A program made the translations under genes and the position numbers. Positions 35,777-45,054 of a DNA stretch of 64,000 nt are shown in pieces (position 1 is the stretch's first letter; each line of letters opens with the position of its first letter). The notes under the pieces were generated by a model. It saw nothing but the letters and a program-made list of their open reading frames with translations. It made no database searches and was not told the origin of the DNA. The stretch is from Planctomycetaceae bacterium (lineage in GTDB: Bacteria; Planctomycetota; Planctomycetia; Planctomycetales; Planctomycetaceae), in contig JABISG010000050.1 of assembly GCA_018699955.1 (NCBI GenBank), forward strand, positions 58,661 to 122,660, given 5' to 3'.

Positions 35777-37822
35777 TTGGCAATCTCCAGTCTCGTTATT
35801 CCGCGTGCGTTTGTCCGTTTCGCGCCGCTGCTGCTGTTGTGCCTCATGACAGCCGGTTGTGCGTCCGGGCCGATGGTGAAGCTGCGCCAGCAGCCGTACA
35901 ACCCGTTGGCCGAACGGCTGAAACTCACCAGCCGTGGCGGTCCCAAGGCCAGCAGTCGGACGCGACAACTCCTACGGCGTCACGATCTGCCCGAGAATGT
36001 CGGTCTCAAAATACGTCCACAATTGAACGCCGTTGCCGATCTTCATAGCCAGACGCCCAGTCGTGAGAGCACCTTTGCGCTGGCCGAACTGAGTTACATC
36101 GCGGCAAAAAAAACGGAGATGACTCGACCACAGGCCGCGATGGAGCTGTATTTCAATTCCGTCGCGTATTCGTATTCGTATCTGTTTGACGAACGATTCG
36201 GCAGCGACCACAACCGCTACGATCCACGTTTCCGCAATGCCTGCGATCTATACAACTCGTCTCTCGAAAGTTGCCTGCGCATCGCGCGCAAACGGGGTCA
36301 ATTAAAGCCGGGCCATGAACTCGAATTCACCGTTGCCGGCCGGCATTTCAAAGTCGCAATCGATCCGCGATCGAATAACTGGCGGTCGGAAGACTTCGAT
36401 TCGTTTGAATTCGTTTCCGATTATGATCTCAAGGGGCTGAACAATCTGTATCGGACTTACGGTCTGGGCGTACCGCTCATCGCCGTGCGCAAGACGGGAG
36501 CCGCACCTCAAGAGATCGAGCAGTATTATGCGCCCGGTCTCAGTTTTCCTGTGACCGCATTCTTGCGGCTCGAACCGGATTCCAGCGGGCGCGGCGACGT
36601 CACCACATTGCGGCTGGAATTGTACGACCCGTTAGAAGCAACCACCGTCGAAATTGCGGGCCGACAGGTGCCGTTGGAAAGTGACATCAGCACGCCGCTC
36701 GCCTATTTTCTGGATCGGCCCGACTTCCGCTACCTCGACACCTTCGGCCTTTTGCGGCCCGACAAGGCGGAGCGCATTGCCGGCTTGTACATGGTGCAAC
36801 CGTATCAGCCGGGAAAGATTCCGGTCGTCATGATTCACGGCTTGTGGTCCAGTCCGATGACCTGGATCGAAGCGATGAACGATCTGCAAAGCGTGCCTGA
36901 GATTCGTGAGAACTATCAGTTCTGGTTCTACCTGTACCCGACCGGGCAACCGTTTTCACAAGCGGCGGTCCGTCTGCGGAATGATCTGGACCAGGTGGAT
37001 GCCGTCTTTATGGCGCGCGATGGCGGTTCGGCGCTGCGCAACAAGGTTCTCGTGGGGCATAGTATGGGCGGGTTACTGGCGAAATTGATGACGCTCGAGA
37101 GTGGCGATGAGTTTTGGAACGGCGTCAGCCAAACCCCGCTGGCCAACGTCAACGCCTCGCCCAATGCCAACCAGCAACTTCAACAAATCTACTACTTCGA
37201 GCAGAACCGCACGGTAGGGCGCGTGGTGACAATTGCCGCCCCGTTTCGCGGCAGCAACTTTGCCAACAACCTCACACGTTGGCTGGCAAAACAGTGGATC
37301 ACATTACCGCGCCGCACGTTGGGCGTGACGAAACAAATTCTCGTTCGCAATCCCAAACTGGAACGCGATCTGGAGAACGTCGCTGGGATGACGAGCATCG
37401 ATTCGCTCTCGCCCGACTCCCCGTTTCTGCAAGTCATGCAAGACATTCCGCCACCGGCCGAAGTGCCGCAGCACAACATTATTGGCGCGATTCGTGATTT
37501 GCCGTTGGACGAGAATACTGATGGCATTGTGGAATACGATAGCTCGCATCGCAGCGACGTCGCTTCAGAGATCGTCGTCAACGCAGCACACAGCAACATC
37601 CAACGTCACCCGCGCACGGTATTGGAAATCCGCCGCATTCTGCTCGAACATCTGGCCGACTACAATCGCGGTAGCGCCACCGGCATCGTGCCTTTGAGTG
37701 GTCGCCGGCCTCGGTTTGATCGAGGAAATTCCCCGGCATTCGACGTTAAGAGTTCGCCGCTAAAGCAACGTCCCCAGCGCGGTTGGACATCGGCCACCGG
37801 CCACACGGCCGTCGGCAGGTAA
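35777..37822 (+). CDS. Alpha/beta hydrolase lipoprotein
   Basis: A 681-residue protein. No ATG fits the start: the frame opens after a TGA at 35732 and the signal (RFAPLLLLCLMTAGC, lipobox Cys28) begins near the TTG at 35777. About 320 residues of unrecognised sequence precede an alpha/beta hydrolase domain: VVMIHGLWSSPMTW near residue 350, nucleophile GHSMGG near 427, and a later block (NIIGAIRDLPLDENTDGIVEYDSSH, AAHSNIQRHP) that should hold the acid and His. Predicted: a membrane-anchored esterase or lipase acting outside the cytoplasm. It is followed by a strong terminator. Confidence 0.87.
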   Translation: MAISSLVIPRAFVRFAPLLLLCLMTAGCASGPMVKLRQQPYNPLAERLKLTSRGGPKASSRTRQLLRRHDLPENVGLKIRPQLNAVADLHSQTPSRESTFALAELSYIAAKKTEMTRPQAAMELYFNSVAYSYSYLFDERFGSDHNRYDPRFRNACDLYNSSLESCLRIARKRGQLKPGHELEFTVAGRHFKVAIDPRSNNWRSEDFDSFEFVSDYDLKGLNNLYRTYGLGVPLIAVRKTGAAPQEIEQYYAPGLSFPVTAFLRLEPDSSGRGDVTTLRLELYDPLEATTVEIAGRQVPLESDISTPLAYFLDRPDFRYLDTFGLLRPDKAERIAGLYMVQPYQPGKIPVVMIHGLWSSPMTWIEAMNDLQSVPEIRENYQFWFYLYPTGQPFSQAAVRLRNDLDQVDAVFMARDGGSALRNKVLVGHSMGGLLAKLMTLESGDEFWNGVSQTPLANVNASPNANQQLQQIYYFEQNRTVGRVVTIAAPFRGSNFANNLTRWLAKQWITLPRRTLGVTKQILVRNPKLERDLENVAGMTSIDSLSPDSPFLQVMQDIPPPAEVPQHNIIGAIRDLPLDENTDGIVEYDSSHRSDVASEIVVNAAHSNIQRHPRTVLEIRRILLEHLADYNRGSATGIVPLSGRRPRFDRGNSPAFDVKSSPLKQRPQRGWTSATGHTAVGR

Positions 37823-37855
37823 TCCGTTCATCAATTGTGTCGTCATCATTACAAA

Positions 37856-37890
37856 AAACCCGACCACACCCTGATGGCATGGTCGGGTTT
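37856..37890. terminator. Rho-independent terminator (two-way)
   Basis: AAACCCGACCA (37856-37866) pairs with TGGTCGGGTTT (37880-37890), with A-rich and T-rich flanks on either side. It serves the hydrolase gene (plus) and the DUF5684-like gene (minus), which converge here. Confidence 0.85.
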
Positions 37891-37939
37891 TGATTTGATT
37901 GAGCGGTTTTCAGGTGTCCGCATCATCGCGGCAGTCATA

Positions 37940-38344
37940 TCACTCCGGCGGTGGTGGCGCGGTGTATTGCGCACTACCGAAGCCAAGCATCGGCAGGAAA
38001 ATCGGGGACAGAAACGCGAGGCCCAAACCGTAGGCAGCATCCTTGCCGAAACACTTGGCAAGCTCGATGTAAACCATGACGATGATCACGATGTTGACAC
38101 ATGGAATGCACATCAGCAACAACCACCAGATTGGCTTACCGACAATCTCCAGAAGAACGATCGCATTGTAGATCGGAACGATCGACGCCCAACCCGGTTT
38201 TCCAGCTTTCGCAAAGATCTTCCAAAGTCCCACGATAGCCAATGCGATCACTGCAAAATACACAGCCATGAAGAGCAGGCCGACAATGCCTGCGGCGGCC
38301 GCAGCTGCGGCTTCATCCTGTGCCAAGACCAACATGTTGCTCAT
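37940..38344 (-). CDS. DUF5684-like small membrane protein
   Basis: A 134-residue protein with four hydrophobic segments and the family-like core KIFAKAGKPGWASIVPIYNAIVLLEIVGKP between the first and second. The C-terminus is Pro-rich. Proteins of this kind are widespread in planctomycetes and other bacteria without assigned function. It lies alone, converging on the hydrolase gene. Confidence 0.8.
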   Translation of the reverse strand: MSNMLVLAQDEAAAAAAAGIVGLLFMAVYFAVIALAIVGLWKIFAKAGKPGWASIVPIYNAIVLLEIVGKPIWWLLLMCIPCVNIVIIVMVYIELAKCFGKDAAYGLGLAFLSPIFLPMLGFGSAQYTAPPPPE

Positions 38345-38691
38345 AGTCGTTGTCTCCCCTTTTCCGTTGTTACATCGAGGTTAACAAGAGAGTGATGGAA
38401 CAGACCGGCCGCGCACGGCAAGTCGCCCCGGTTAGTGATTCAGCGGTAAACATTCCTCATCCTCGAACGCAGAACGCCCAAGGATGGTTCACGCAGAAAC
38501 TACGTCAAACGGCAAAAATGTCATCTCCAAACAGAAGTCCACTGACCGCCGCATCATACCCGATCCAACACCACGATGCGACAACCGGATTGTGTATTTT
38601 CTTGAATTGTCGGTCTGGGTGTGCAACTGGAGAATTGGCGGCGAGTCTGCGGCCTTGATGCATGGTCGAACTCAGCGGAAACACCACCGGT
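38345..38691. other. Intergenic region, no gene seen
   Basis: 347 bp between the DUF5684-like gene start and the Gfo/Idh gene end. Short frames occur on both strands but none has a ribosome-binding site or a recognisable product. Confidence 0.5.
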
Positions 38692-39768
38692 TCAACCAAC
38701 ACCCGGAAGTTCAACCGGCTTGCCAACCTGCAAGCTGTGCTGCGCCGCATCGAGCAATCGCGCGCCGCGCAAGACGTCGGAGATGTCGGCGACCGGTATG
38801 AGGCCGCCGACGACGCGGCGGCAGAACAGGTCGAGCATCACCTCGGTTTCGGTTCGCTCGGAAGTCAGTGTTTCGCAAACCGATTCGTCACCATTCTGCC
38901 AGACGATTTGCGTACTCGATTCGAGCGTCGCCGTTCCCCGTTGACACACAATCGTCGCGCGGACGTTTGCGGAAGAAGCAATATCGGTGACGAAACCGCA
39001 CCGAGCCGACGGCCGCGGTAATGCGGGGATCTTCAACTCCGCACAGACGGCGACCGATTGATCGTTTGAATTGTTGAATTCTAACTGTACCGAACTCTCC
39101 CTCACCCCATCGTCCGATCCGTTTGATGCAATGGCATGAATTCGCAACGGCGAACTCCCCATGACGTAGCGGCACCAGTCAATCAGGCCGACAAATGGAG
39201 CCAGCGCAGTTTCATCGGGTGGCTGGGGTCGACCAACGGGAGCCCCCAGCGAGCGCGCAGTCTGGGGGCTGCGCTTCGCTTCGACCCCAGCCACCCCATT
39301 GAATGGATGCAAAGCCACATCGACAGCAATTTCTGTTGGTGGCCCCAGTCGCGTCGCCATCAGTTCGCGCAATCGGCAGGAAGCCGGCGTGTAGCGCAAG
39401 CCGAACGCCGGCATCACCGTTTGGCCCAACGCAGTTGCTTGATCGTGAAGCGACCGCAATGCCGACTGATCGTGGCTGAAACCGGAGAGGACGAACACCG
39501 GTTTCCCCGTGGCGCACAACAACCGAATCGCTTCCCAACCGGGCCAACCGGCATCGAGCAACAAGATGGCCTGGATGTCGGAGCGCTTGGACAAGGCAAC
39601 CAGGCCGTCGACGGTATCCGTGTTCCACTCCGCTGCGATTTGCTCAGCACGGCTGGCAACGGGATCGTAGAGCGCACGGACGGCAATCCGCTCGCGCAGC
39701 TTTCGCAGCGCGGGACGATATCGCAAGTCCCAATCGGGTCCAAGCCCGACAATGCCCACGTTGACCAT
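38692..39768 (-). CDS. Gfo/Idh/MocA-family oxidoreductase
   Basis: A 358-residue protein with an N-terminal Rossmann domain (VNVGIVGLGPDWDLRYRPAL, VRALYDPVASRAEQIAAEW, AILLLDAGWPGWEAIRLLCATGKPVFV) and a C-terminal alpha/beta domain, the layout of Gfo/Idh/MocA NAD(P)-dependent sugar oxidoreductases. The usual EKP-type motif is not seen; the corresponding region reads GKPVFVLSGFS, so activity is uncertain and a non-catalytic role is possible. A GC-rich 81-bp palindrome (39217-39297) lies in frame within the second domain and encodes a Gly/Ala/Pro-rich stretch. It is a single-gene unit. Confidence 0.82.
   Translation of the reverse strand: MVNVGIVGLGPDWDLRYRPALRKLRERIAVRALYDPVASRAEQIAAEWNTDTVDGLVALSKRSDIQAILLLDAGWPGWEAIRLLCATGKPVFVLSGFSHDQSALRSLHDQATALGQTVMPAFGLRYTPASCRLRELMATRLGPPTEIAVDVALHPFNGVAGVEAKRSPQTARSLGAPVGRPQPPDETALAPFVGLIDWCRYVMGSSPLRIHAIASNGSDDGVRESSVQLEFNNSNDQSVAVCAELKIPALPRPSARCGFVTDIASSANVRATIVCQRGTATLESSTQIVWQNGDESVCETLTSERTETEVMLDLFCRRVVGGLIPVADISDVLRGARLLDAAQHSLQVGKPVELPGVG
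39217..39297 (-). repeat. 81-bp palindromic element inside the Gfo/Idh coding region
   Basis: The 16-bp outer arms GGGTGGCTGGGGTCGA (39217-39232) and TCGACCCCAGCCACCC (39281-39296) are perfect inverses, and the inner arms AGCCCCCAG (39241-39249) and CTGGGGGCT (39262-39270) pair too. The span is 27 codons long, so it keeps the reading frame. Confidence 0.75.
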
Positions 39769-39797
39769 TCGTTGTTGCCGTTGTAGTTGCTTAATGT

Positions 39798-39849
39798 GGT
39801 TAGCCGCGACGCGTTAGCGGAGCGCTCCGCTGCCGCGTCGCGGCTAACC
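39798..39849. repeat. Perfect 16-bp-arm palindrome with inner palindrome
   Basis: GGTTAGCCGCGACGCG (39798-39813) and CGCGTCGCGGCTAACC (39834-39849) flank AGCGGAGCGCTCCGCT (39816-39831), itself self-complementary. It is intergenic between the small DinG-linked gene and the Gfo/Idh gene; a mobile repeat or a structure in the transcript. Confidence 0.7.
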
Positions 39850-39852
39850 TGT

Positions 39853-40170
39853 TTACATCACGCGATCGGCCGCCCACGGATAACGGCGGCCGGTTTTGAA
39901 TTCCTTGTACTCGTCGTCGGTCGGATCGTGAATTCGCTCGGGTTTGAATGCTGTGTTGATGTTGTTGAGCAGCGGTACGATTTGCTCATCGCGATAGCCG
40001 ACACCATCGATCTGAAAAAGATCACCGTTGATGTCGAACACCTGCAGGCGGTCACCGAACACGCGAACCTTGCGCAGCATCCGTAGTTCAAACCGCGTCC
40101 GTTTCAAGAACTCCAGCGCAGCGTCTACGCCGTCGGGTTGAAACTGATGCGTCGCTAGTGGCTCAGTCAT
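39853..40170 (-). CDS. Conserved hypothetical protein linked to the helicase gene
   Basis: A 105-residue soluble protein (LATHQFQPDGVDAALEFLKR, RTRFELRMLRKVRVFGDRLQVFDINGDLFQIDGVGY) of unrecognised family. Its ATG is 3 bp past the helicase stop, so it is translationally coupled to it. It has no signal peptide or membrane segment, and a cytosolic small domain is all that can be said. Confidence 0.8.
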   Translation of the reverse strand: MTEPLATHQFQPDGVDAALEFLKRTRFELRMLRKVRVFGDRLQVFDINGDLFQIDGVGYRDEQIVPLLNNINTAFKPERIHDPTDDEYKEFKTGRRYPWAADRVM

Positions 40171-40173
40171 CCT

Positions 40174-42138
40174 TCATTCCTCCACCAACTCACATTCCGG
40201 CAGACTATTGAGGAATAGCGAACCGTATCGTTTTGTGCGAATTCGCGGGTCGAGAATGACAACCTGACCACGATCGCTTGCCCGGCGAATGAGCCGGCCG
40301 AATCCTTGTTTCAGCTTGATGACTGCTTCGGGGAGTTGATAGTCCATGAATGGGTTGCCGCCGTTGGCACGAATTGCCTCGACCCGCGCTTCACGCAACG
40401 GCTGATCGGGTACGCTGAACGGCAACCGTGTAATAATCACATTCTGTAGCGCCTCACCGGGAACATCGACCCCCTGCCAAAAACTATCGGTGCCGAACAG
40501 CACAGCCCGATCATCAACGCGAAATTTGTCGAGCATCTGCGATCGCGGCAATCCGTCTGCCTGACAGTATAACGACATATTCTCTTCAGCCAGCCAAGCG
40601 GTCAGTCGGGCGGCACAGTTTTTCATCATGCCATAACTGGTAAACAACACGAAGGCGCGGCCTCCGCTGCGGCCAACGTATTTGCGAATGCCGTCGCAGA
40701 CGGCCGTCTCGTACTCCTTGGGATTCTGCGCGGGGTCGGGCATGTTTCGCGGCAGAATCAGTTTCACCTGCGACTTGTAATCGAATGGGCTGCCGAGTTT
40801 CTGTTCCTGTGTCTTCGTCAATCCGAGCCGACTCTTGAGGAACTGAAAGTTGCCGTCACCCACCGCGAGGGTGGCGCTGGTGAGGATGGCCGTTGAGACC
40901 TTGTTGAAAAGCTCATCGCGAAGGACGGGTCCGACATCGATTGGTGCGCAGACAAGTTTGATCGACTGTCCGCGGCGGCCGCCAACTTCCATCCAGTAAA
41001 CCGAATCGGGCAGCGATTGTGTCAACCAGTGTGTCAACGCCGCGGCCAGCGTGTTGCAGCGGTCGGCGACAGACGTCAATTCAATTCTCTGTTCTTCGCT
41101 TTCGAGTTTGTCGGCATAAACGGCAATCGACATCGCCAACTGTGTGAGTTGCGGACTGAGATTGTTGGAAATTTCCGGTATCGCGCGGACGCGGCCGTTT
41201 GTCGAGCCGTGGTGCTGCAGCCATTCTCGCAAATCGTCGAAGAAATCTGGCGTGTGATATCTGAGCGTGTTGACCATTTGCTGGCACTCGACCAGCCGAT
41301 GATGCACCAGCAGGCCCCGGTTTGCCCGTTCGTTGTACAGCTTGTTAAAGAGGTAATCCAACTGCCCGTTGGAGACGGTGATGCCGAGGTGATCGCCGGC
41401 GACGGCTTCCACGGTGTGCGCTTCGTCAAGTACCACAACGTCGTAATCGGGCAGAACACTCGCCCCCTCGCGTCGCAACGCCAAATCGGCAAAAAAGAGT
41501 GCGTGGTTTACGACGAGAATGTCGGCGTTCCAGACGCGGCGACGGGCTTTGTAGTAAAAGCAATCGTCGTAGGTGGGACACTTGCGTCCCAGGCAGTTGC
41601 CGTGCTCGCTGCGAATCTCATCCCACACGCTGGGGAGCGGCTGAAAGTCCAGGTCCGCACGGCTGCCGTCGGTCGTCTTTCCCGACCAATTCACAACGCT
41701 TTGCAGTTGATGCAACTCCTCGGGTTGCCCAAATATCGACGCCGCTCGTTCCGATGCCCCTTTCAGCCGGCGCATACTGATGTAATTCGAGCGGCCTTTG
41801 ACGAGAACTGCTGAGAATTCAACCGGCAGCACGGCATTCAGAAACGGAATATCTCGGGCGAACAGTTGCTCTTGCAGGCTGATGGTGTTGGTGGAGATGA
41901 CGACCCGCCGACGGTTTTCGCCTTCCAGACGTTCGGTCGCTGCGAGGATGGCCGGAACGAGATACGCAAAACTCTTACCGACACCGGTACCCGCTTCGAC
42001 GATGAGATGCGATTTCTCGGCAATTGCCGTCTCGACGGCCTCGGCCATCCGCAACTGTTGGGGCCGGCTCTCGTACTCCGGCAGTCTGTTTGCGACCTGG
42101 CCCGATGATCCCAGAATGGAACTCGTATTAAGGGTCAC
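40174..42138 (-). CDS. DinG-like superfamily 2 DNA helicase (XPD group)
   Basis: A 654-residue helicase: Walker A EAGTGVGKS (GTGVGKS 50-56), box DEAH at 239-242, ISTNTISLQEQL, LVVNHALF and a C-terminal GFGRLIRRASDRGQVVILDPR. The [4Fe-4S] region keeps C183-x4-C188-x5-C194, but the fourth ligand Cys expected in the KGRSNY(L)C segment is Ser122. The family unwinds DNA 5'-to-3' and is tied to R-loop and damage repair. The cluster may still form with Ser as ligand or may be unusual. The downstream 105-residue gene is coupled. Confidence 0.9.
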   Translation of the reverse strand: MTLNTSSILGSSGQVANRLPEYESRPQQLRMAEAVETAIAEKSHLIVEAGTGVGKSFAYLVPAILAATERLEGENRRRVVISTNTISLQEQLFARDIPFLNAVLPVEFSAVLVKGRSNYISMRRLKGASERAASIFGQPEELHQLQSVVNWSGKTTDGSRADLDFQPLPSVWDEIRSEHGNCLGRKCPTYDDCFYYKARRRVWNADILVVNHALFFADLALRREGASVLPDYDVVVLDEAHTVEAVAGDHLGITVSNGQLDYLFNKLYNERANRGLLVHHRLVECQQMVNTLRYHTPDFFDDLREWLQHHGSTNGRVRAIPEISNNLSPQLTQLAMSIAVYADKLESEEQRIELTSVADRCNTLAAALTHWLTQSLPDSVYWMEVGGRRGQSIKLVCAPIDVGPVLRDELFNKVSTAILTSATLAVGDGNFQFLKSRLGLTKTQEQKLGSPFDYKSQVKLILPRNMPDPAQNPKEYETAVCDGIRKYVGRSGGRAFVLFTSYGMMKNCAARLTAWLAEENMSLYCQADGLPRSQMLDKFRVDDRAVLFGTDSFWQGVDVPGEALQNVIITRLPFSVPDQPLREARVEAIRANGGNPFMDYQLPEAVIKLKQGFGRLIRRASDRGQVVILDPRIRTKRYGSLFLNSLPECELVEE

Positions 42139-42264
42139 GTGCCGACGGCTTTCCGGTGCGAATGAACGAGGCGGGTTGAGAACAAGGGGACGCCATGATC
42201 CAAGTCGCCGACAGAGACGTCAAGGGACGTTTGTTGCCCGGTGTGTGGCCTGGCGTGGCGGCGA

Positions 42265-44010
42265 CTACTCCGTTCGCTGAAGAGCGACCAAACACATGTC
42301 GTCGCGTTGCGGTCGTCCGTCACAGAACGTTTCGACATCCTCGACGATTCCGCTCACGAGGGATTTCATGTTCTGCGGACCAGTTGCCACATAGGAGGCC
42401 AGACGCTCGGTTCCGTAGATTTCGTTCGCATAGTTCATGCCTTCGGAAATGCCGTCGGTAAACAGCACAAGTGAATCTTCCGGTTTCATTTGCATCTGAT
42501 ACTGTTTGAATTGCTGATCGGAAACGATGCCCAACGGCATACCCGAGACATCGGCTCCAATTTCGGAAACCTGCTGGGATCCATTGCGGAGAATGGGAGC
42601 CATGTGTCCGGCGTTTGCAACTGTCAACGCGTGGGTCCGCGGATCGAGCACCATCATCACACAGGTTACAAATCGGTGTCCCACTCCGCTGGAAACGATT
42701 TCCGCGTTGAGTCGCGTCATAGCCTCGGCCACGTTGGGAGCGGTCAACAAATGCAACCGCGACGTGGAAAACAGCCGTGCCATTAACAGCGCTGCTGGAA
42801 CGCCCTTGCCGGCAACGTCTCCCAGCGAAATGGCAACACGACCGTCCGGAAGAACGATGTAGTCGAAATAGTCGCCGCCAACACCCAGTGCCGCCTCGTA
42901 GAAGTCCGAGAAATCGTAACCGGACACCTCGGGTGGGTGGGTGGGTAAGAACCCGAGTTGAACCTGTGTGGCGAAGTCGAGATCGCGTTGCAAGTCTCGC
43001 TTTGTGACCAGTTCGGCATGCAGCCGCGCATTGTCTACAGCCAAGCTTGCCTGCGAAGCCACGCTGACCATCAGGTCGAGGTCGTTCTGCGAGAACTGCC
43101 GCCGGATGTCCTTTGTGTCGAGCTGAATGACGCCGAGCGCCTTTTCGTTCTGGTCAAGCAACGGCAAGCACATCATCGAGCGAATCTGAAGTTGAGTCAG
43201 GCTGTCGCTGAGTTTGAAGCGGCTGTCTTTGACCGCATCGGCACTCAAAATCGCTTCGCGATCCTGCATCGCCTGCTTCACAATCGTCATGCTGATGCGG
43301 ACTGAAGTTTCGTCTTCTTGCCGCCTGACTTTGGTTGCTTTGACCAACAACTTATTCCGCTCTTCGTCTTTGAGCAGTATGAAACCTTCGTCGGCCTGTG
43401 GGAAAATGCGAAAGAGTCCGTCGAGAATCTTGTCGAGGATTTCGCCCAGATCGAGCGTGTTTCCGAGCGCTTTGCTGATTCCGAGAATTGCCCGTAATTT
43501 GGCTTCCGGTTTGATATCGAGACGCAGGCTGCTGGCCGAACTCGCATTCAGCGTACTGATAATTGACGACTCATCCGCGGCAATATCATCACCTTCCGGC
43601 GTATCCTTCGCCGGTGGAAGTGCAGGGGTTTGAGTCTGCGTGTCTGCATTCGGATTGGGGCTGTCGGGTGGGGCTGTCGCCGCGGCGGGCTTCGGAGACT
43701 CCGGAATGTTTTCGACAGGGGCGTACAGGAAGAAGCTGAATTGTACATCACAGACGGAAATGCGATCACAATCGTGCAACTCCGATCGTCCGGCAATCGG
43801 CTTGCCGTTAATCATTGTGGCGTTACGGCTGCGTAGATCCTCAATATAAAACTGGCCGTGGCTTTCCAGTATCTGGGCGTGCTGACGGCTGACGGCGGCA
43901 TTGTCGAGAACGATGTGGCAACTGGGATGCCGGCCGAGCACCATCCGCTCACCGTGCAGCTCCAGTATCTGTCCTGGAATGCTCCCTTTATCAACCTTCA
44001 GAAACGCCAC
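42265..44010 (-). CDS. FHA-GAF-SpoIIE phosphatase (stress/partner-switch type)
   Basis: A 581-residue signalling protein: an N-terminal FHA domain (about 20-90, MVLGRHPSCHIVLDNAAVSRQHAQI, RSRNATMINGKPI), a Pro/Gln-rich linker, a GAF domain (about 175-345, the LGEILDKILDGLFRIFPQADEGFILL block) and a C-terminal PP2C/SpoIIE phosphatase (VGGDYFDYIVLPDGRVAISLGDVAGKGVPAALLMA, LFTDGISEGMN). It should bind a phosphothreonine ligand through FHA and dephosphorylate a partner in a stress-sigma or similar cascade. No anti-sigma or kinase partner is adjacent. Confidence 0.92.
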   Translation of the reverse strand: MAFLKVDKGSIPGQILELHGERMVLGRHPSCHIVLDNAAVSRQHAQILESHGQFYIEDLRSRNATMINGKPIAGRSELHDCDRISVCDVQFSFFLYAPVENIPESPKPAAATAPPDSPNPNADTQTQTPALPPAKDTPEGDDIAADESSIISTLNASSASSLRLDIKPEAKLRAILGISKALGNTLDLGEILDKILDGLFRIFPQADEGFILLKDEERNKLLVKATKVRRQEDETSVRISMTIVKQAMQDREAILSADAVKDSRFKLSDSLTQLQIRSMMCLPLLDQNEKALGVIQLDTKDIRRQFSQNDLDLMVSVASQASLAVDNARLHAELVTKRDLQRDLDFATQVQLGFLPTHPPEVSGYDFSDFYEAALGVGGDYFDYIVLPDGRVAISLGDVAGKGVPAALLMARLFSTSRLHLLTAPNVAEAMTRLNAEIVSSGVGHRFVTCVMMVLDPRTHALTVANAGHMAPILRNGSQQVSEIGADVSGMPLGIVSDQQFKQYQMQMKPEDSLVLFTDGISEGMNYANEIYGTERLASYVATGPQNMKSLVSGIVEDVETFCDGRPQRDDMCLVALQRTE

Positions 44011-44324
44011 TGAATTTGCCCTGCTTGGAAGTCCCTGGAATTTACCTGGAGAGTGTGTCGCAGGTCGACGCGGATACGTGCCGAGGAACGCGACACAATC
44101 ATTGGCCCGGATCTGGTTCAGATGATCTGCAGTTGGTTAGAGACCGACCGCAACGGCTACATCTTATCTCCACAATCGTCAGTGGGTCAACATGCGGCAC
44201 ACGATTCCCAAATCTGCAGCGCTGTTGTTCGAAGTCGGGGAATCAACAGCCCGTGGCGCAAGCAAGGGTTTTCGCTCACAATCGCCGCACATACCCTTGC
44301 ATGCGCAGCGGGCTGGTCTCGCGG
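44011..44324. other. Intergenic region carrying a palindromic repeat
   Basis: 314 bp between the phosphatase start and the TlpA-like gene end. Apart from the palindrome at 44245-44317 nothing is recognised. Confidence 0.55.
44245..44317 (+). repeat. 74-bp-type imperfect palindromic repeat, copy 2
   Basis: The left arm AACAGCCCGTGGCGCAAGC and the inverse of the right arm ACCAGCCCGCTGCGCATGC match closely over 25 nt, with CAAGGGT/ACCCTTG completing the stem. It is related to the copy at 13566-13639. Confidence 0.7.
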
Positions 44325-44933
44325 CTATTTCTGCGAAAGCGCCAGCTCAATGCCGTCCGCCAATTCACCGGGCGAATCGTGGCTCCAGACAATCTTGCCA
44401 TCCCGACCGATCACCCAGGCGGCTGGAAAATACTCGGCTTCGAGTTCCGTCAGCGTCCCGAGTGCCCCGTAACCGTTCGGCCAGGAAATACCGGTCCCGC
44501 CGAGAAATCTCTCGATGTCGGGCAATTGATCGGCACCTTCAAAGGTGAGTCCGATGAAAACTACATCCCGGTCTCGGTATGCGGCGTGTGTCTTGACGAG
44601 TGTTGGAGCTTCGGTCAGGCAATGCGGGCAGGTGGTGAACCAGGCATTGACGACGATGACTTTCCCCTTGAGTTGCTCCGCGGTCGGGGCTTCTCCGTTA
44701 AGCCAACCCTCGGCCACGATCTGCGGCAGGTCGTTTCCCGCTTCCAAACCGCCTCGCTTTTCTGGATCAACATTCCCGCCAAGCCACCACGACATTGTCG
44801 ATACAACAACGACAACCGTCATCACAACCAGCGTCATATCGATCAGCGAACGATTTGCGGAGGGGCGTTCAGCTTCTTCCGAAGTAACCGGGGGCGACAA
44901 CGGTTCGTTTTCTTCAGGCTGAGATGTCGACAT
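44325..44933 (-). CDS. TlpA/thioredoxin-like membrane-anchored protein
   Basis: A 202-residue protein from ATG 44933. An acidic N-terminus, one membrane helix (about 32-53), then a thioredoxin-like domain with the redox pair C102-P-H-C105 in WFTTCPHCLTEAP. Further marks are LKGKVIVVNAW and FPAAWVIGRDGKIVWSH. The domain should face the periplasm and act as a thiol reductase or resemble ResA/TlpA in cytochrome or membrane protein maturation. It is monocistronic, with a palindromic repeat upstream. Confidence 0.88.
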   Translation of the reverse strand: MSTSQPEENEPLSPPVTSEEAERPSANRSLIDMTLVVMTVVVVVSTMSWWLGGNVDPEKRGGLEAGNDLPQIVAEGWLNGEAPTAEQLKGKVIVVNAWFTTCPHCLTEAPTLVKTHAAYRDRDVVFIGLTFEGADQLPDIERFLGGTGISWPNGYGALGTLTELEAEYFPAAWVIGRDGKIVWSHDSPGELADGIELALSQK

Positions 44934-44976
44934 GAAAATCACATTGTTTCGTGGAGTTCAGTTGGTCAAAGCCACG

Positions 44977-45008
44977 TCCCAAAGCCTTTGGGTCGCGACC
45001 CGAGGGAT
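44977..45008 (-). repeat. 32-nt palindromic repeat, copy 2
   Basis: Its minus-strand reading begins ATCCCTCGGG and ends GGCTTTGGGA, matching the copy at 8623-8654 at 26 of 32 positions. It lies between the TlpA-like gene start and the carboxypeptidase gene end. Confidence 0.7.
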
Positions 45009-45054
45009 CATCTCAATTGTACGCGACTGACCTGCCCAGGGAATGTGGTTTGTT

